64,000 nucleotides of DNA from Phytopythium helicoides (GCA_024867545.1 JANFNE010000043.1:372001-436000), one strand, 5' to 3'. Positions 1-10,969 are shown, counted from the stretch's first letter. A program made the numbers and translations. Notes: generated from the letters alone by a model not told the origin.

Positions 1-2
1 AG

Positions 3-275
3 AGGAAAGACTTCTGGGCTAAGATCTCTGCCTCCAATCCAGATGATGGAGTACTCACTATCGAAGATCGACTGACTCCCACTGACCAGACCCCGTTGCC
101 GTTCATTTCCTCCCGCAAAGGACCCAACGATCGCTCGATCTCCGACTACGCAGCAGCTCAGGACGCTGATCGACGTGCGGATCACGTTCTAATCGCACAT
201 CCAGCTTCCGTATCAACGGTACCCGAAGATCTTGGCCTCACGCAACCTGCTGATACTTCCCAAGAGCCAATATAA
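3..275 (+). CDS. Unrecognised ORF fragment running in from the left edge
   Basis: An open frame of 91 codons enters from the left edge and ends at a TAA at 273-275. It has no recognisable motif. Because it abuts decayed transposons, it is probably the tail of another mobile-element protein, but that is inference only. The frame is hydrophilic, with several Asp/Ser/Pro-rich stretches and no membrane segment. Confidence 0.2.
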   Translation, partial: RKDFWAKISASNPDDGVLTIEDRLTPTDQTPLPFISSRKGPNDRSISDYAAAQDADRRADHVLIAHPASVSTVPEDLGLTQPADTSQEPI

Positions 276-353
276 TCTATACCAAGGGACTAAACCTTAG
301 GAGGACCTAGCTGCTTTACTTCCAAAGGCCCCGATCACGTTTTCGCTAGATAA

Positions 354-743
354 CTCAAATCCTTCTGGAATCGGCTTTACAAGTTCAACCGCGAGAACAT
401 TCACCACTTGATCGTTGTATTGACAGCTTCAGAAGAGCGAAAGCAGCGTCACACCCACGCCAAGGACATGTACTTTCGGCTTTTGGATTCGACCGCAGAT
501 TTGATGCATCATGGGTTCGCAGACGTCGATCTGCTGCTGGAGCCGGCGTTCTTGCGTTATCTGCATACGCCGATGCCGGTGTTCGTTGACGGAGTTACGT
601 CGGAGAAGATTGCGAAGCACGTCACCAAAGCCAACAAGCGTTGGCCCGAGCGCACGTATCATCTTGCTTGGTCGGAGCTGCATGTGTCGGCCCACCCTCT
701 TATTGGTAAGCGGTTCGTCGGCAAGTTCGACGAGCAAGGGTGA
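354..743 (+). CDS. Unrecognised ORF, no ATG at its start, probable element remnant
   Basis: The frame is open for 129 codons after a TAA at 351-353 and closes with TGA at 741-743. No ATG lies near its start, so it is either an exon or a broken gene. The product would be basic with His/Lys/Arg-rich patches. I see no zinc knuckle, protease, polymerase or transposase motif. It lies between the left-edge fragment and a decayed Gypsy element, which suggests mobile-element debris rather than a host gene. Confidence 0.2.
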   Translation, partial: LKSFWNRLYKFNRENIHHLIVVLTASEERKQRHTHAKDMYFRLLDSTADLMHHGFADVDLLLEPAFLRYLHTPMPVFVDGVTSEKIAKHVTKANKRWPERTYHLAWSELHVSAHPLIGKRFVGKFDEQG

Positions 744-904
744 AGCGAGGATCCAGTCGTCGGCGGTGCCCTGGACTTGCGTCTGTTGCGTGTGTTAGCG
801 ATTGCTTAACACTTCTAACACGATTTCCTCTCGTTGAACGTCATCTTGTTGTCTTCTCACTTGTTTCTTTCACTTTGACAATCTTAGCCAATTTTGGGTT
901 GTTA

Positions 905-1792
905 GTGAGCTTGTTCATCTTCTTCGCCGTCAACAGCTTCCATTCTGCCGCGCGCCTTGAGTCGCTCTTCGAATTCGAAGATCAGAGCACCACAGTTGAG
1001 CGAATCTTCACTCGTCCACTCGTCTGAGTATTCTCCCTTCCAGACGACGAGGTATTCGCCGATTCGCTGTCCATAACGCCGCTTGATGAGTCTAAGGTCG
1101 AGGATGGCTTAAACCTCGTATTCATCGTCTTCAGCTCGCGGTTCCCAGCTATCTTGAGGCAGAAGTGCTTCATCAATGTCAAACTGATCTTCGTACACGC
1201 GTTGAAGTTTCACTCGGGAGATGTGTGCCGGAAAGAACCTGTAGTCTAGGCTTCCAGCTTCGAGTTGAAGCATGTAGTCGCCCATACGATTAGTGACCCT
1301 GATTGGGCCATACCAAGGGACTCTCTTGCGCTGTCCCTTTCCGAGAAAATAGAGTAGATCGTCTTCACCAACATCATATCGATCTGCTATCTTAGAGCTC
1401 GCATCGACGTCTTCGGTAGTCAGATCTTTGATTTTGCCGAGGATAAAAGACTTCAGATCTTTGATCCACTTCTCTTCATCATTACCTTAGCGGTTACGAT
1501 CGACACGAATGCATTGTGTAGCGAGCAGATCTTCGGTCTTCTGTTCCCGACGATTGCCTCGACTCGTCATTACTACTGATCTCCACGGCTCTTGATCTGA
1601 GATAAGGACTTCGTCGAGGCGATTGAGTGTGCGAAGATCTTCAAACTCGGACTTGTCGACGGTTTCACCACACTCACGCTGCATCGACTTTTCGGTGAAA
1701 TGACCTGCGGCTGCATTGAAGTCACGCTTCATGCGAACAAGCGAAACCTTGGTAAAACGCTCGATTTTACGCGATGCGTCGATCCAAAACAA
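905..1792 (-). pseudogene. Gypsy post-RNase H linker, integrase ends and chromodomain
   Basis: The segment 1487-1792 is the basic linker after RNase H (KRDFNAAAGHFTEKSMQ). After a TAA at 1487-1489 the same frame gives the start of integrase (NDEEKWIKDLKSF). At about 1340 it jumps to the integrase C-terminal part (VPWYGPIRVTNRMGDYMLQL and FFPAHISRVKLQRV). A second in-frame stop near 1110 is followed by a chromodomain with the hallmark GEYLVVWKGEYSDEWTSE. Chromodomains on Gypsy integrases bind histone marks and steer insertion. The HHCC finger and the DDE core are absent. Confidence 0.65.
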
Positions 1793-1794
1793 TT

Positions 1795-2769
1795 TTAAAC
1801 CCGAAGTTCGACATTCAATCTCCCCTCGAATATGACCAACCTTGAGTCCCTGACGACAATAACTTGGTATAACCTAAGATCAGTAGCGATCTCAAGCCCC
1901 GAGAGCAATCCACGGTACTCAGCTTCGTTGACCGTTACGTCAGGCGTGGATACCGACCGCGCTTCAACGACCTGCCACACTGTGAGCTTCCACACGATCG
2001 CAGCGTACGATCCTCGGCTTCGCTTTGGCTTTGCCGAACTATCGAAGGAAATCACGTAGGTTCCTTCGTTAGGATCGACCATAGACACGGCAGGATCTAT
2101 GATCGAGCGACGAATGACCCTTCGCGGCTTAATTGAATCGAGTAAACTGTCGATCTTTGATTCAGGCGTCACCGAGGCTGCAAGGAGACCGCAGATCTTC
2201 TCCTCACCCTTAGGTATCTTCTCTACAGTGAGATCCCAGGGTGAAACAATGGCAACCCATTGCTGCAGCCGACCTTGGAGACCCAAAATAGCCAGCTCAG
2301 TGTAGAATGCCGTGCAAAAACGCGGATCGACCGTCCCTTAAAACCATGTTATCCTTAAAACCATGTTATAGCAAAGATCGACTACCTTTTGCAGCGCCAA
2401 CACTTCTTTCTCTACCGGATCAACTCGTACCTCGTGGCTCTTAAGCACACGACTTGCAAATCGTACCGGGATCCATACTCCATCTTGTTCTTGCTTCAAA
2501 GGTCCTGAGATCGCCCAGGCACAAATATACACCACGATCACAACCTCTTTCGTAGGATTGAAGTGGCGAGGTAGCGGCGTATTGATCACTTTCTCCTTCA
2601 AAGCTTCGAACGCTGTCTCATGCTTCTTCAGGTCGTCCGATCTTAGCTTAAAGTCGGATTCGGTGAGCTCGTAGATGATTGCAGCGTACACACCGAAGTA
2701 CTCGATGAACTTGTTGTAGTAATTCAGCGATCCTAGGAAATACTGCATCCCTTTCAAAGATCTTGGGAA
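1795..2769 (-). pseudogene. Gypsy RNase H region fragment
   Basis: Downstream of the RT, the frame at 2338-2790 carries the RT-connection/RNase H-like segment (KGMQYFLGSLNYYNKFIEYF). The frame at 1795-2286 then carries a second RNase H block with SFDSSAKPKRSRGSYAAIVW and NEAEYRGLLSGLEIA, which includes the acidic positions expected of the fold. A 50-bp interval with a stop and a duplicated AAAACCATGTTAT motif (about 2340-2368) separates them. Its job in an intact element is to remove the RNA template. This copy is interrupted and not functional. Confidence 0.65.
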
Positions 2770-3412
2770 CGACAGGTCCCGTAACACCACGGGTGGGTCT
2801 TAAACACGTCCAGGCTGACTTCGTGACCAAGATACTCAACATTCCACTTTCCGAAGAAGTTTTTTTTAATGCTGATCGACACCACCCACTGATCACAGGC
2901 CTCCAGCAGTTTCTCGACCATCTCACAAAGATCATCCCACGTAGCTGCTCCCATGTCATCGATGTATGATCTTCGCTGTAGCACCGATCTTGATTTATGG
3001 GAGCAGGAACTCCATCAATCAAGACATTTGCATCCGATCTTTGATCATCTTCAAGCTCGAGTCCAAGAACACCGTAGATCGCGTTGTCTATCAAACACAG
3101 GTAGATTTGTGATGCGTTCTTGAGATCAAACGGCATACGAGTTCACTGGTACAGGCCGAATGGAGTGATGAAAGCTGAGATCAGTTTGGCGCGTTCAGTC
3201 ATACAAACCACCCAGAATCCACTTGCCATATACGATGAGCAAAACCACAGCATAGCGTCCAGATTCTCGAGTATATTATTGACAAGCGGCATGCTATACA
3301 CCATCAGTCGAGTCAAATTGTAGACTGAGCGGTAATCAATACACAACCGGATGTCGACGCCGTTTTTCTTCATGACGACAACGATCGGTGACGCCCAAGG
3401 AGACTCCGACAC
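2770..3412 (-). pseudogene. Gypsy reverse transcriptase fragment
   Basis: The minus strand encodes characteristic Gypsy RT blocks: SPWASPIVVVMKKNG (about 3405-3365), the CIDYRSVYNLTRLM block, a degraded MASGFWVV block with SAFITPFGL (about 3220-3145), and the catalytic YIDD box (about 2970-2960) followed by FFGKWNVEYLGHEVS. In live elements this enzyme copies the element RNA into DNA inside a cytoplasmic particle. Here the blocks fall in at least three reading frames, so the gene is broken. The order of blocks and the YIDD box make the family call secure. Confidence 0.75.
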
Positions 3413-3676
3413 CTCTATGATCTTAGAGTTGAGCAGACCTCTGATCAGCTCGCGTAACGTCTTGAGAATCTTAGGTGTGAGATTGCGGACCCTCTGTTAA
3501 TAAGTTTAGCATCACCGACGTCAATATCGCCGATTGCCCCCTTGGCAGGCGGCGAGAGAGCAATTCTTTTGCCGATGCAAAGATGTTGATTAACCCGCAC
3601 GATGTCCTTCATCTTCTCAATGTTCTCTGGGGGTATTGATCGTACGATCTCCGACTTGAATGTCGTCGCGAGTAAC

Positions 3677-4448
3677 TCACTTCAGATGGGTATATATAGA
3701 GCACCATGGTAACTGCGACACCGTCGCTTCGCAACGGGACCACAAACAAGCGATTGAGCTTGAACAGACCGTCCCAATGGATTCAGGAGGGGGGGGGTTA
3801 CACCGGGAACCATCCCACCGCGCACACAGAGCCCAATGACTACCAGCATGCAGAGTCATGTTCACAGCACGACCGCGTCCTTTCAGTCGACAATACAAAG
3901 TGTATGTATTATCTGATACGTATTGACGAGACTCGCCTGATACGGATACAACTGCAATGAAGTGAAATAAGCAGCCGACTTCATCTGCATTGGAGAACTG
4001 AATCTGTACAGCATGGATAAGTCCAGCTTCGAAGTCGCACACAACTTCGGCTGGCTCCATTCTCTGATCACTAACTTGGATAACTAAGAGTAGGATGTCC
4101 CAGTAGGTGTCCGTCGTCTTAGTTGACGCTAGTACGTAGTAAAGTGGAACGTTAAATCCAGTCACTCGGTCGTGGACCATTAGAATGACATATTGACGAA
4201 ATCCTCGAGGCACACACCGAAACATGCCGTCAATGAACACTGTTGTGCCTGCGCCCAGCCAATGATTCTAGGTACTGTGGAGCACTCATGATTCTGCTAT
4301 GTACTGTGGAGCACTCTGGCAGGGAGATGTGGAACAGAATGAAGTTCAGGTCTTGGTCACGAACGCGAGATAAGGGCGGGGCCTCAATGCGTCCATGAAT
4401 ATTGCCACCAAAACGACGAGCCCGCGCGCGATACACCCAGCTGACCAC
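3677..4448 (-). pseudogene. MULE-type DNA transposase fragment
   Basis: On the minus strand, the frame from about 4240 to 3960 matches the MULE transposase core: FIDGMFRCVPRGF, then PLYYVLASTKTTDTYWDIL, then VVCDFEAGLIHAVQ and a closing GCLFHF. In this family the first and middle Asp and the later acidic residue form the DDE/D active site that cuts and joins DNA. The frame is lost beyond about 3960. Upstream, at 4271-4316, a 16-bp GTACTGTGGAGCACTC motif is directly repeated and the frame is disrupted. No terminal inverted repeats were found. It is a truncated, inactive relic. Confidence 0.6.
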
Positions 4449-4782
4449 TTGCTGTTAGGTTAGCGCGCGCAATGCCCCATTCACATCTTGGTAAAACTCT
4501 TCGTCCACCATGTTTCACACTAACGCGGGGGTGGCAAGATAGGCTAAAACAAGGCGATCAACTGCCTCGCCCATCTCAGCTGACACGTCGCGGATCTCTT
4601 CGGTCTGCACAGCAACGCGCTGGCATGTGTGCTCAAGAACGCTTACCTACTCGCGTCTAGCTGCTACATACTCGATCTTGGCTTGACACCCTGTTGATTG
4701 GTACACTCTGCATCGCTACACAACCTTGCGCAGCGATGCCCACGCTCTCGTGTACTGGAAACCGTTGATTTTGACAGCAGTG
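4449..4782. other. Stretch with no recognisable gene
   Basis: I see no conserved coding motif, RNA gene or repeat here. The right end, next to the Copia-1 target site, reads openly on the minus strand in frame with sequence on the far side of Copia-1, so it is probably part of the older sequence into which Copia-1 inserted. Confidence 0.4.
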
Positions 4783-4787
4783 CTCTG

Positions 4788-5117
4788 TGTTGAGGTCCAA
4801 TGCGATCCCACGTTGATTACGCTCATCGATTACGTCAACTCGTGGGTACGAGATTGTGGGTACAAGATGGGATCCACGTGGCGCCCTCTGATTGGCTGCC
4901 GTGAATCAGCATCCAGGAAAAGATCAAGTAGAGTGAACCCAGTAAAGGACAGGCAGGCTTAGAGGTAGCAAGTAGTTGCGAACTAAGGACCTCAATCGAA
5001 TCACTTTCGAATCTTCCTTCTACCCCTCAAGTGGTCTTCGCTCCGGTCTTCTGTCCAAGTGAAGAACTCCCTCCGCTCCGTCCAAGCTTCGTGTCCAGGA
5101 CCTCACTACCTCCAACA
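4788..5117 (+). repeat. Copia-1 5' LTR (37-bp deletion)
   Basis: This 330-bp LTR begins TGTTGAGG and ends CTCCAACA. Compared with the 3' LTR it lacks 37 bp directly after TGTTGAGG, and it differs at about two other bases (near 4829 and 5086). The missing piece is at the very start of the presumed U3 region, so any promoter effect is uncertain. Confidence 0.9.
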
Positions 5118-5133
5118 GGTTATGAGCCCAAGC
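5118..5133 (+). promoter_or_regulatory. Copia-1 primer-binding site, half-tRNA type, overlapping the first ATG
   Basis: Immediately after the LTR comes GGTTATGAGCCCAAGC. It resembles the complement of the anticodon arm of initiator tRNA-Met (GGTTATGGGCCCAGC), the site type used by Drosophila copia, which is primed by the 5' half of that tRNA. The ATG at 5122-5124 corresponds to the CAU anticodon and is in frame with gag. The same site follows the 5' LTR of the other copies. Confidence 0.6.
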
Positions 5134-8100
5134 ACCATGTCCTCTGCGCAAGACGCCTCGACCAAGGTCTCCATCGACAAGTTCAACGGGGACAACTACG
5201 CGACTTGGAGCCGCTACATGCGTGGCGTGTTCCTGACCAAGTCGACGTGGCATGTCGTGAACCGCGAGACGACTCCCAGCTTCACGGATCCGCGGGCCAA
5301 GGACGACTACGTCAAGGCAAGCAGCATCGCGTTCGGCTTGATGCTGCTCCACATGGACGCGGACTACCATCACGTGGTCGACGACTGTGAGGAAGCCTGG
5401 GTGGCGTGGGAGCGCTTGAAGACCCTCTACGGTGGATCGCAGAAGGCTGGTCGCATCTACTTGAAGCAACAGCTCTTCAGCATGGAGATGGCGGAAGACG
5501 GCAATGTGTTGCATCATTGCAATGAAGCTCTCAACATCAGCACCAAGCTCAGCAGCATCGGCGCCAAGATGGAGGACGAAGATGTGGCGATCTGCTTGTT
5601 GCGCAGTCTCCCCAAGAGCTACGAGAACGTCGTGCTCAACTTGGAGATGAGCAATGCTGAGCTGCGAACACGAGACACTGTGAAGGTGCTCACGAATGAG
5701 CATATCAAGCGGCAAGGCGAGAAGACTCTGGCGATGAAGACTGAAGACGCGACCAAGGCGTTCAGTGTCGACCGAGAGCCTCGCCAGTGCACGTACTGCG
5801 GCAAGATGGGGCACTTGGTTGACAAGTGCTGGACCAAACAGAAGGACGAGAACCGAGGAGGTCCGAGACGCGGCGGCAATGGCCGTGGACGCGGGGCCAA
5901 CAGCGCACAGTGGAGGAACGACGACTACGACTACGACAACCAGCGAGTTGCGTTTGCGGTTTCCCTCGAGTGCGGAGTTTCGACGGGCGGGAAGATGAAG
6001 GTGCCCGGGATGTGGGCGGTCGACAGCGGCGCAACGCACCACATCTGCAACGACAAGACCAAGTTCGCCAGCCTGATTGAGCGAGATGACGGCGAACTAT
6101 CGGTGGCCAACGGCAACAAGGCGGCAATCAAGGGTGTGGGAAGCATCTTCGAGCGAGTGCTTCTGCCCAACGGTGAAGAGCGCGAGATCGAGATCAAGGA
6201 CGCGCTGTATGTTCCCGACATGAGCAAGAATCTTCTGTCGGTGCGGCAACTCAACAAGAGTGACCAGTTCCAAGTGATCTTTGACGGCACCAAGATGCAT
6301 GTTGCGCGCAAGGCTTCGAAGCAAGTGGTGGCGACGGCAGACCTCGTTGACGGGCTCTACTGGCTTCGCACGCCTCAGCGATCGGCTAACGCAGCAAGCA
6401 GTGGAAGAGCTGTTGATCTGCACGCGCGTATGGGTCACGCTCCAGTCGAGGTGCTTCGCAAGATGGTCGACAACGGAATGATCAAGGACGCGAAGCTACC
6501 CTCGAGCTCGAGTGGACCAAGCGTGTGCCGCGGCTGTCAAGAAGGAAAGATGGTTCAAAGGCCATTCCCAAGCAACCGCGACAAGCTCCACTACGATACG
6601 TTCGAGTTGCTCCACTTCGACATCTGCGGACCCATGGAAGAAGACTCTCTGGGTGGAAGCAAATACCTGCTGCTGATCGTCGACGAAGCGAGTGGATGCA
6701 TGAAGGGATTCTGTCTGCGTGCCAAGTCGGAGAGCGAGGACTGCATCAAGACGTACATCACCAAGGTCCAGAACCAGTTCGGCAAGAAAGTCAAGTTTGT
6801 ACGTCATGATGGAGCGCGTGAGTTCGCGACCAACTCGCTCAAGATGTTCTACGAAGACGAAGGCATCGAGCAGCAAACGACGGTTCCCTACGCGCACCAG
6901 ACCAACGGCACGGCAGAGCGAGCCATCCGGACAATCGTCACGATCGGCCGCAGCATGCTCCACCATGCCAAGATGGACAAGATCTTCTGGGCTGAGGCAG
7001 CGATGACAGCCATCTACGTCAAGAATCGCCTACCGTCTCCCAAATTCCAGCACAAGACTCCGTTCGAGATTCTGTACAAGTCCAAGCCAAGTGTGAAGCA
7101 CATGCGTGTGTTCGGTTGTCGCGCTTACGTGCTGACTCCGAAAGAGAAGTGGCTCAAGTGGGACCCGAAGTCTCGTGCTGGGTTGTTCGTCGGATACGAG
7201 GAAGCGTCAAAGGCCTATCGGGTTTATGACATCGAGGCGGGGCAGGTGGTCATCAGTCGCGATGTCACCTTCGACGAATCGACTTTCGGCTTCTTCTCAG
7301 CGCCCTCCGATGAAGACGTGGAAGATCTCGCCTTCGACTCTCTCGAAATTGCCGAAGATGGACCAGGACAAACGGACTACACGCAGGCGGGGAAGCGCAA
7401 GAGCCGATCGGCAACTGAAGATGACACTACTGGAAGATCGCGGGCTGTTCGACACCGAGTTGGATTGGAAGAAGCAAGTGCGCCGCGTAGTTCTCCCTCG
7501 CGCCAAGAAGACGAAGAAGAAAAATCTGGCGGCCAACACGACGACTCGGACCCCTCGACTCCTCCTGTGTTTTGGCGAGCAAGCGCCAACGCTGTTGAAG
7601 CCTCCGACCTCTCCGAGCCAACTACATTCGAAGAAGCGGTGAACGGTCCGGATCAAGCTCACTGGCGCAAAGCGATTCGCGCGGAGCTGGAGTCGATGCG
7701 ACTTCGAGGAGTCTTTCGTGCGGCCAAGCTTCCAACGGGACAACGCGCCATCGGCACCAAGTGGGTATTCAAGATCAAGCGAAAGGCCGACGGATCCATC
7801 GAGAAGTACAAGGCACGCCTCGTGGCCAAGGGATTCAAGCAGAAGTACGGCATCAACTACACGGAGACGTTCTCGCCCGTGGTCAAGTACGCGATGCTGC
7901 GCATCGTGATCGCGCTCATCGTCTTCTTCGGTTGGCAACTCGATCAACTGGACGTGGTGACGGCATTCTTATACGGCGTGATGAAGGAGGTCGTGTACTG
8001 TGTGATTCCAGAAGGCATCGAGCTGGACAGTGGCTTCGACTGCCTTGAGCTGGTGAAGGCGATCTACGGCCTCAAGCAAGCTTCGCGTGTGTGGAACGAG

Positions 8101-9165
8101 ACCTTCGACGAGTTTGTGTGCTCCATCGGCTTCCAAGTCTCTGCGTTCGACCCGTGCCTCTACATCAAGATCGTCAACGACCACTGCGTGCTCATCTTGG
8201 TCTACGTCGACGATGTTCTGGTGACGGGAAGCTCGATCGAGCTGATTGCACGCACCAAGTATGATCTGAAGATGCGCTTCGAGATGACCGATAGCAGCAA
8301 GTGTGCGTTCGTGCTCGGCATCGAGTTGATCTATGGACCCGATGGAAGCATCACTCTGTGCCAGCGACGCTACATCAACGACATCCTCACGCGTTTCAAC
8401 ATGCTCCAGTGCAAGGCTGTGGTGAGTCCGGTCGACATGAGTTCGCGTCTGGTTCCAAGCGACGCATCTACCAAGGTGAACGCTCCATTTCGGGAAGCGG
8501 TCGGCGCCTTGATGCATCTGATGACAGCGACTCGACCGGACATCGCGTTCGCCGTGGGTTATGTATCGCGCTTCATGGAGAACCCGCAAGAAGAGCACTG
8601 GGTTGCGGTCAAGCGTATCTTTCGCTACTTGCAAGGCACCAAGGACCACGGAATCTGCTTCAAGCCCGGCAACGTCATCGACTTTCGCGGCTACTCCGAC
8701 GCCGACTGGGCTGGTGACCTCGCAGACCGCAAGTCAACATCCGGCTACACTTTCGTGTTGATGGGCGCGCCGGTCAGTTGGGGAAGCAAGAAGCAGTCAA
8801 GTGTATCTCTGTCGACAAGCGAAGCGGAGTACATCGCGCTCAGCCTGGCCATCCAAGAAGGCAAGTGGATTCATCGTGTGATTTGCGAGATCCTTGCGGC
8901 TGCGAACAAGTCGGGACCAGAGCTCGTGATCCGCGAAGACAACCAGTCATGCATCAAGATGACCAAGAACCCAGTCAACCACGGTCGCGCCAAGCACATC
9001 GACATCAAGTACCATCACATCCGCGACGAAGTCAAGCGTGGTGAAGTCAAGCTCGAGTACTGCGAGACTGCGACGATGCTGGCCGACATCATGACCAAGG
9101 CGCTCCCGGGACCTCGCCACACGGAACTCACGGCGGCTCTCGGCATCCATGGGACTTCGCATTGA
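5122..9165 (+). CDS. Copia-1 gag-pol polyprotein
   Basis: The polyprotein of about 1,347 residues makes all proteins for copying and inserting the element. In order it has a copia-type gag with the [15 protein letters not shown] block near the start; a CCHC zinc knuckle [14 protein letters not shown] at about residues 223-236; an aspartic protease with VDSGATHH (Asp about 301); an integrase with an HHCC finger and DDE core ([16 protein letters not shown] and the Glu of [11 protein letters not shown]); reverse transcriptase with YVDD near residue 1028; and RNase H with [15 protein letters not shown] and [11 protein letters not shown]. ATGs at 5122 and 5137 are both in frame; the second has a better context for MSSAQ. 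No frameshift separates gag from pol, which is typical of copia. All catalytic residues are present. Confidence 0.92.
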   Translation: MSPSTMSSAQDASTKVSIDKFNGDNYATWSRYMRGVFLTKSTWHVVNRETTPSFTDPRAKDDYVKASSIAFGLMLLHMDADYHHVVDDCEEAWVAWERLKTLYGGSQKAGRIYLKQQLFSMEMAEDGNVLHHCNEALNISTKLSSIGAKMEDEDVAICLLRSLPKSYENVVLNLEMSNAELRTRDTVKVLTNEHIKRQGEKTLAMKTEDATKAFSVDREPRQCTYCGKMGHLVDKCWTKQKDENRGGPRRGGNGRGRGANSAQWRNDDYDYDNQRVAFAVSLECGVSTGGKMKVPGMWAVDSGATHHICNDKTKFASLIERDDGELSVANGNKAAIKGVGSIFERVLLPNGEEREIEIKDALYVPDMSKNLLSVRQLNKSDQFQVIFDGTKMHVARKASKQVVATADLVDGLYWLRTPQRSANAASSGRAVDLHARMGHAPVEVLRKMVDNGMIKDAKLPSSSSGPSVCRGCQEGKMVQRPFPSNRDKLHYDTFELLHFDICGPMEEDSLGGSKYLLLIVDEASGCMKGFCLRAKSESEDCIKTYITKVQNQFGKKVKFVRHDGAREFATNSLKMFYEDEGIEQQTTVPYAHQTNGTAERAIRTIVTIGRSMLHHAKMDKIFWAEAAMTAIYVKNRLPSPKFQHKTPFEILYKSKPSVKHMRVFGCRAYVLTPKEKWLKWDPKSRAGLFVGYEEASKAYRVYDIEAGQVVISRDVTFDESTFGFFSAPSDEDVEDLAFDSLEIAEDGPGQTDYTQAGKRKSRSATEDDTTGRSRAVRHRVGLEEASAPRSSPSRQEDEEEKSGGQHDDSDPSTPPVFWRASANAVEASDLSEPTTFEEAVNGPDQAHWRKAIRAELESMRLRGVFRAAKLPTGQRAIGTKWVFKIKRKADGSIEKYKARLVAKGFKQKYGINYTETFSPVVKYAMLRIVIALIVFFGWQLDQLDVVTAFLYGVMKEVVYCVIPEGIELDSGFDCLELVKAIYGLKQASRVWNETFDEFVCSIGFQVSAFDPCLYIKIVNDHCVLILVYVDDVLVTGSSIELIARTKYDLKMRFEMTDSSKCAFVLGIELIYGPDGSITLCQRRYINDILTRFNMLQCKAVVSPVDMSSRLVPSDASTKVNAPFREAVGALMHLMTATRPDIAFAVGYVSRFMENPQEEHWVAVKRIFRYLQGTKDHGICFKPGNVIDFRGYSDADWAGDLADRKSTSGYTFVLMGAPVSWGSKKQSSVSLSTSEAEYIALSLAIQEGKWIHRVICEILAAANKSGPELVIREDNQSCIKMTKNPVNHGRAKHIDIKYHHIRDEVKRGEVKLEYCETATMLADIMTKALPGPRHTELTAALGIHGTSH

Positions 9166-9172
9166 GGGGGCG

Positions 9173-9539
9173 TGTTGAGGGTAGCCGGTTTGACCTGGAC
9201 CGACTAGCCCGAGGCAGTCCAATGCGATCCCACGTTGATTACGCTCGTCGATTACGTCAACTCGTGGGTACGAGATTGTGGGTACAAGATGGGATCCACG
9301 TGGCGCCCTCTGATTGGCTGCCGTGAATCAGCATCCAGGAAAAGATCAAGTAGAGTGAACCCAGTAAAGGACAGGCAGGCTTAGAGGTAGCAAGTAGTTG
9401 CGAACTAAGGACCTCAATCGAATCACTTTCGAATCTTCCTTCTACCCCTCAAGTGGTCTTCGCTCCGGTCTTCTGTCCAAGTGAAGAACTCCCTCCGCTC
9501 CGCCCAAGCTTCGTGTCCAGGACCTCACTACCTCCAACA
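9173..9539 (+). repeat. Copia-1 3' LTR
   Basis: This 367-bp LTR has TGTTG/CAACA ends. It starts seven bases after the gag-pol TGA and directly follows the purine-rich tract that primes plus-strand synthesis. It carries the 37 bp missing from its partner. Confidence 0.92.
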
Positions 9540-9544
9540 CTCTG

Positions 9545-10964
9545 GCGATCGATGTCGTTGTTTAACACTGTATGCGCACCATTGATAGGGATAGACACAG
9601 CTCCTAGAGTCTCTTGGTTCTCCGCTGGCATAGTGTGCGTGGCCATAGATCGTCGTCTCTAGAACTTGGTTTGGCTTCGTGACAACTTGGACAGTGAGTC
9701 TGTGCTGAGGGTCGCAGCAAGAGCGGTTGGTCGCATGCTGTTGGTTACAGTCTATTTCAACTCGGAAGCCTTGCCTCATGCCCAGAAACGCCCCCCTTGC
9801 TCTGCAAGATCACATCGCGCACAACCTCCGACCCCATATTCAGACCCAGTCAAAATTTTCATAAGATTTGTATCATACCCTATATCAGGTGGTCAGGTCA
9901 GGCCGGTATACGACCTGATAAATATCTAACCCTCTGATCGACCCCAAGGCCACCACAGGAGCCACCTTTAAAATCCGCAACACCGTCGCAACCACCTTGG
10001 TATGGTTTTTTTGTGCCTGTCGTTACTTAAATCCAATTGATCTTTAGTGGTTTTAGCATCTGCACTAAGTGCCATCGCAGTGATGCCTCTCATCTTAGAC
10101 TCCAACGTCTTTGGTCGTAGTAAGTAGATCTTTGGAGTGTAGTAGAAGGTTGCAGTAGGCCGTATTGGTTAGGCGAGGGTCAGGATGGCCTGAGCACGAG
10201 GTTCTCACTTCTAGATTGGCGAAGCCACTGACGAGGCCCTGGCGGGGGCCGAAACGCGTCTGACACGCGGTTAATAGAGAAGTCATTCACATGTCATCAC
10301 TTCCCAATTCTTATATCGTTCCATCTTACGAGGACAGATAGAATCTAAAATCAACATGTTCGCACCAGAATTCATGAGGATCCTAACCCCAAGGCCGATA
10401 TTCAGGCCCTTCAAAAAATATTTCGGGGTACTCGTTTGAATTCTTTCTATTACCGGCGCTTTTTACCCGATCTTTGGACAAACTGCTGCGAAGCGAGGGA
10501 CTGATTACACATAGTTGGAGCAAACACGGGTCACCTTCTTGACAAAAGGATCTTCGTCAACCAAAACGTGTATTTAGGACTTTACCAGCGCTGATCGTGA
10601 CTGTAACTTTGGTTGTCACTGGATCCTTCATGTCCAGCTAGCAGGCGATCTCGTTCGACCATCTATCCACATCTGGTGGTAGTATCCTAGCGTTTGGGCC
10701 TGGGTTGTACCAGGTCCAAATACGTTTGATCATGTCTTCGACGAGACATTTTCCCTGATCATGGATCTCGTCACGTGCGTGTTTGATCTCCGATCTTTGA
10801 TTTCTAGATAGGTTTGATGCCTAATCTTCGTCAGACGAGCTCTGATCATAGAATTAGGGCTCCGATCTCTGGTCATCATTACTTGACGAGTCGTCCAACG
10901 CTATCACAGCACGGTTGCGTCTTCTAGAGCGAAGATTAGTCTTTCGACTCGATGATCTGTGTTG
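9545..10964. other. Decayed repeat DNA between Copia-1 and Copia-2
   Basis: There is no intact gene. At 9545-9646 the minus strand has an open stretch that continues across the Copia-1 empty site, so it was coding-like before insertion. From about 10964 down to 10560 the minus strand gives an acidic, Ser/Asp-rich reading (ALDDSSSNDDQRSE, later RIWTWYNPGPNARILPP) with several stops. This probably continues the Gypsy gag pseudogene found on the far side of Copia-2. The middle, about 9800-10550, holds nothing I recognise. Confidence 0.4.
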
Positions 10965-10969
10965 ATCTT

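Larger units (their letters stand above)
905..3676 (-). mobile_element. Decayed Ty3/Gypsy retrotransposon with chromodomain, integrase core deleted
   Basis: Read on the minus strand from 3676 down, conceptual translation gives the Gypsy pol order: a pre-RT linker, reverse transcriptase, RNase H, the post-RNase H linker, the start of integrase, then directly the integrase tail and a chromodomain. Many stops and frame changes interrupt it. No LTRs, primer site or target duplication are visible, and gag is absent from the immediate flank. The integrase zinc finger and DDE core are missing: the frame passes from the pre-zinc-finger segment to the C-terminal domain near 1340. The copy is old and cannot make a functional polyprotein. 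Confidence 0.75.
4788..9539 (+). mobile_element. Copia-1, full-length Ty1/copia LTR retrotransposon with open gag-pol
   Basis: The element runs from a 5' LTR (4788-5117) to a 3' LTR (9173-9539), both starting TGTTG and ending CAACA. It is flanked by a perfect 5-bp target duplication, CTCTG, at 4783-4787 and 9540-9544. A primer-binding site follows the 5' LTR and a purine tract (GAGGGGGCG) precedes the 3' LTR. The single gag-pol frame is uninterrupted. The LTRs differ by one 37-bp deletion in the 5' copy and about two substitutions, so the insertion is fairly young. It could still be able to move, subject to promoter function in the shortened 5' LTR. Confidence 0.93.

Noticed and set aside
5059..5121. 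Extension of the Copia-1 polyprotein 21 codons into the 5' LTR
   Set aside because: The extension begins with GTG, not ATG, and lies in the LTR; the first in-frame ATG is at 5122.
5020..6042. 340-codon open frame antisense to Copia-1 gag
   Set aside because: The same frame recurs opposite gag in other copies and gives an Arg/His/Val-rich product with no motif. The sense strand carries the zinc knuckle and protease.
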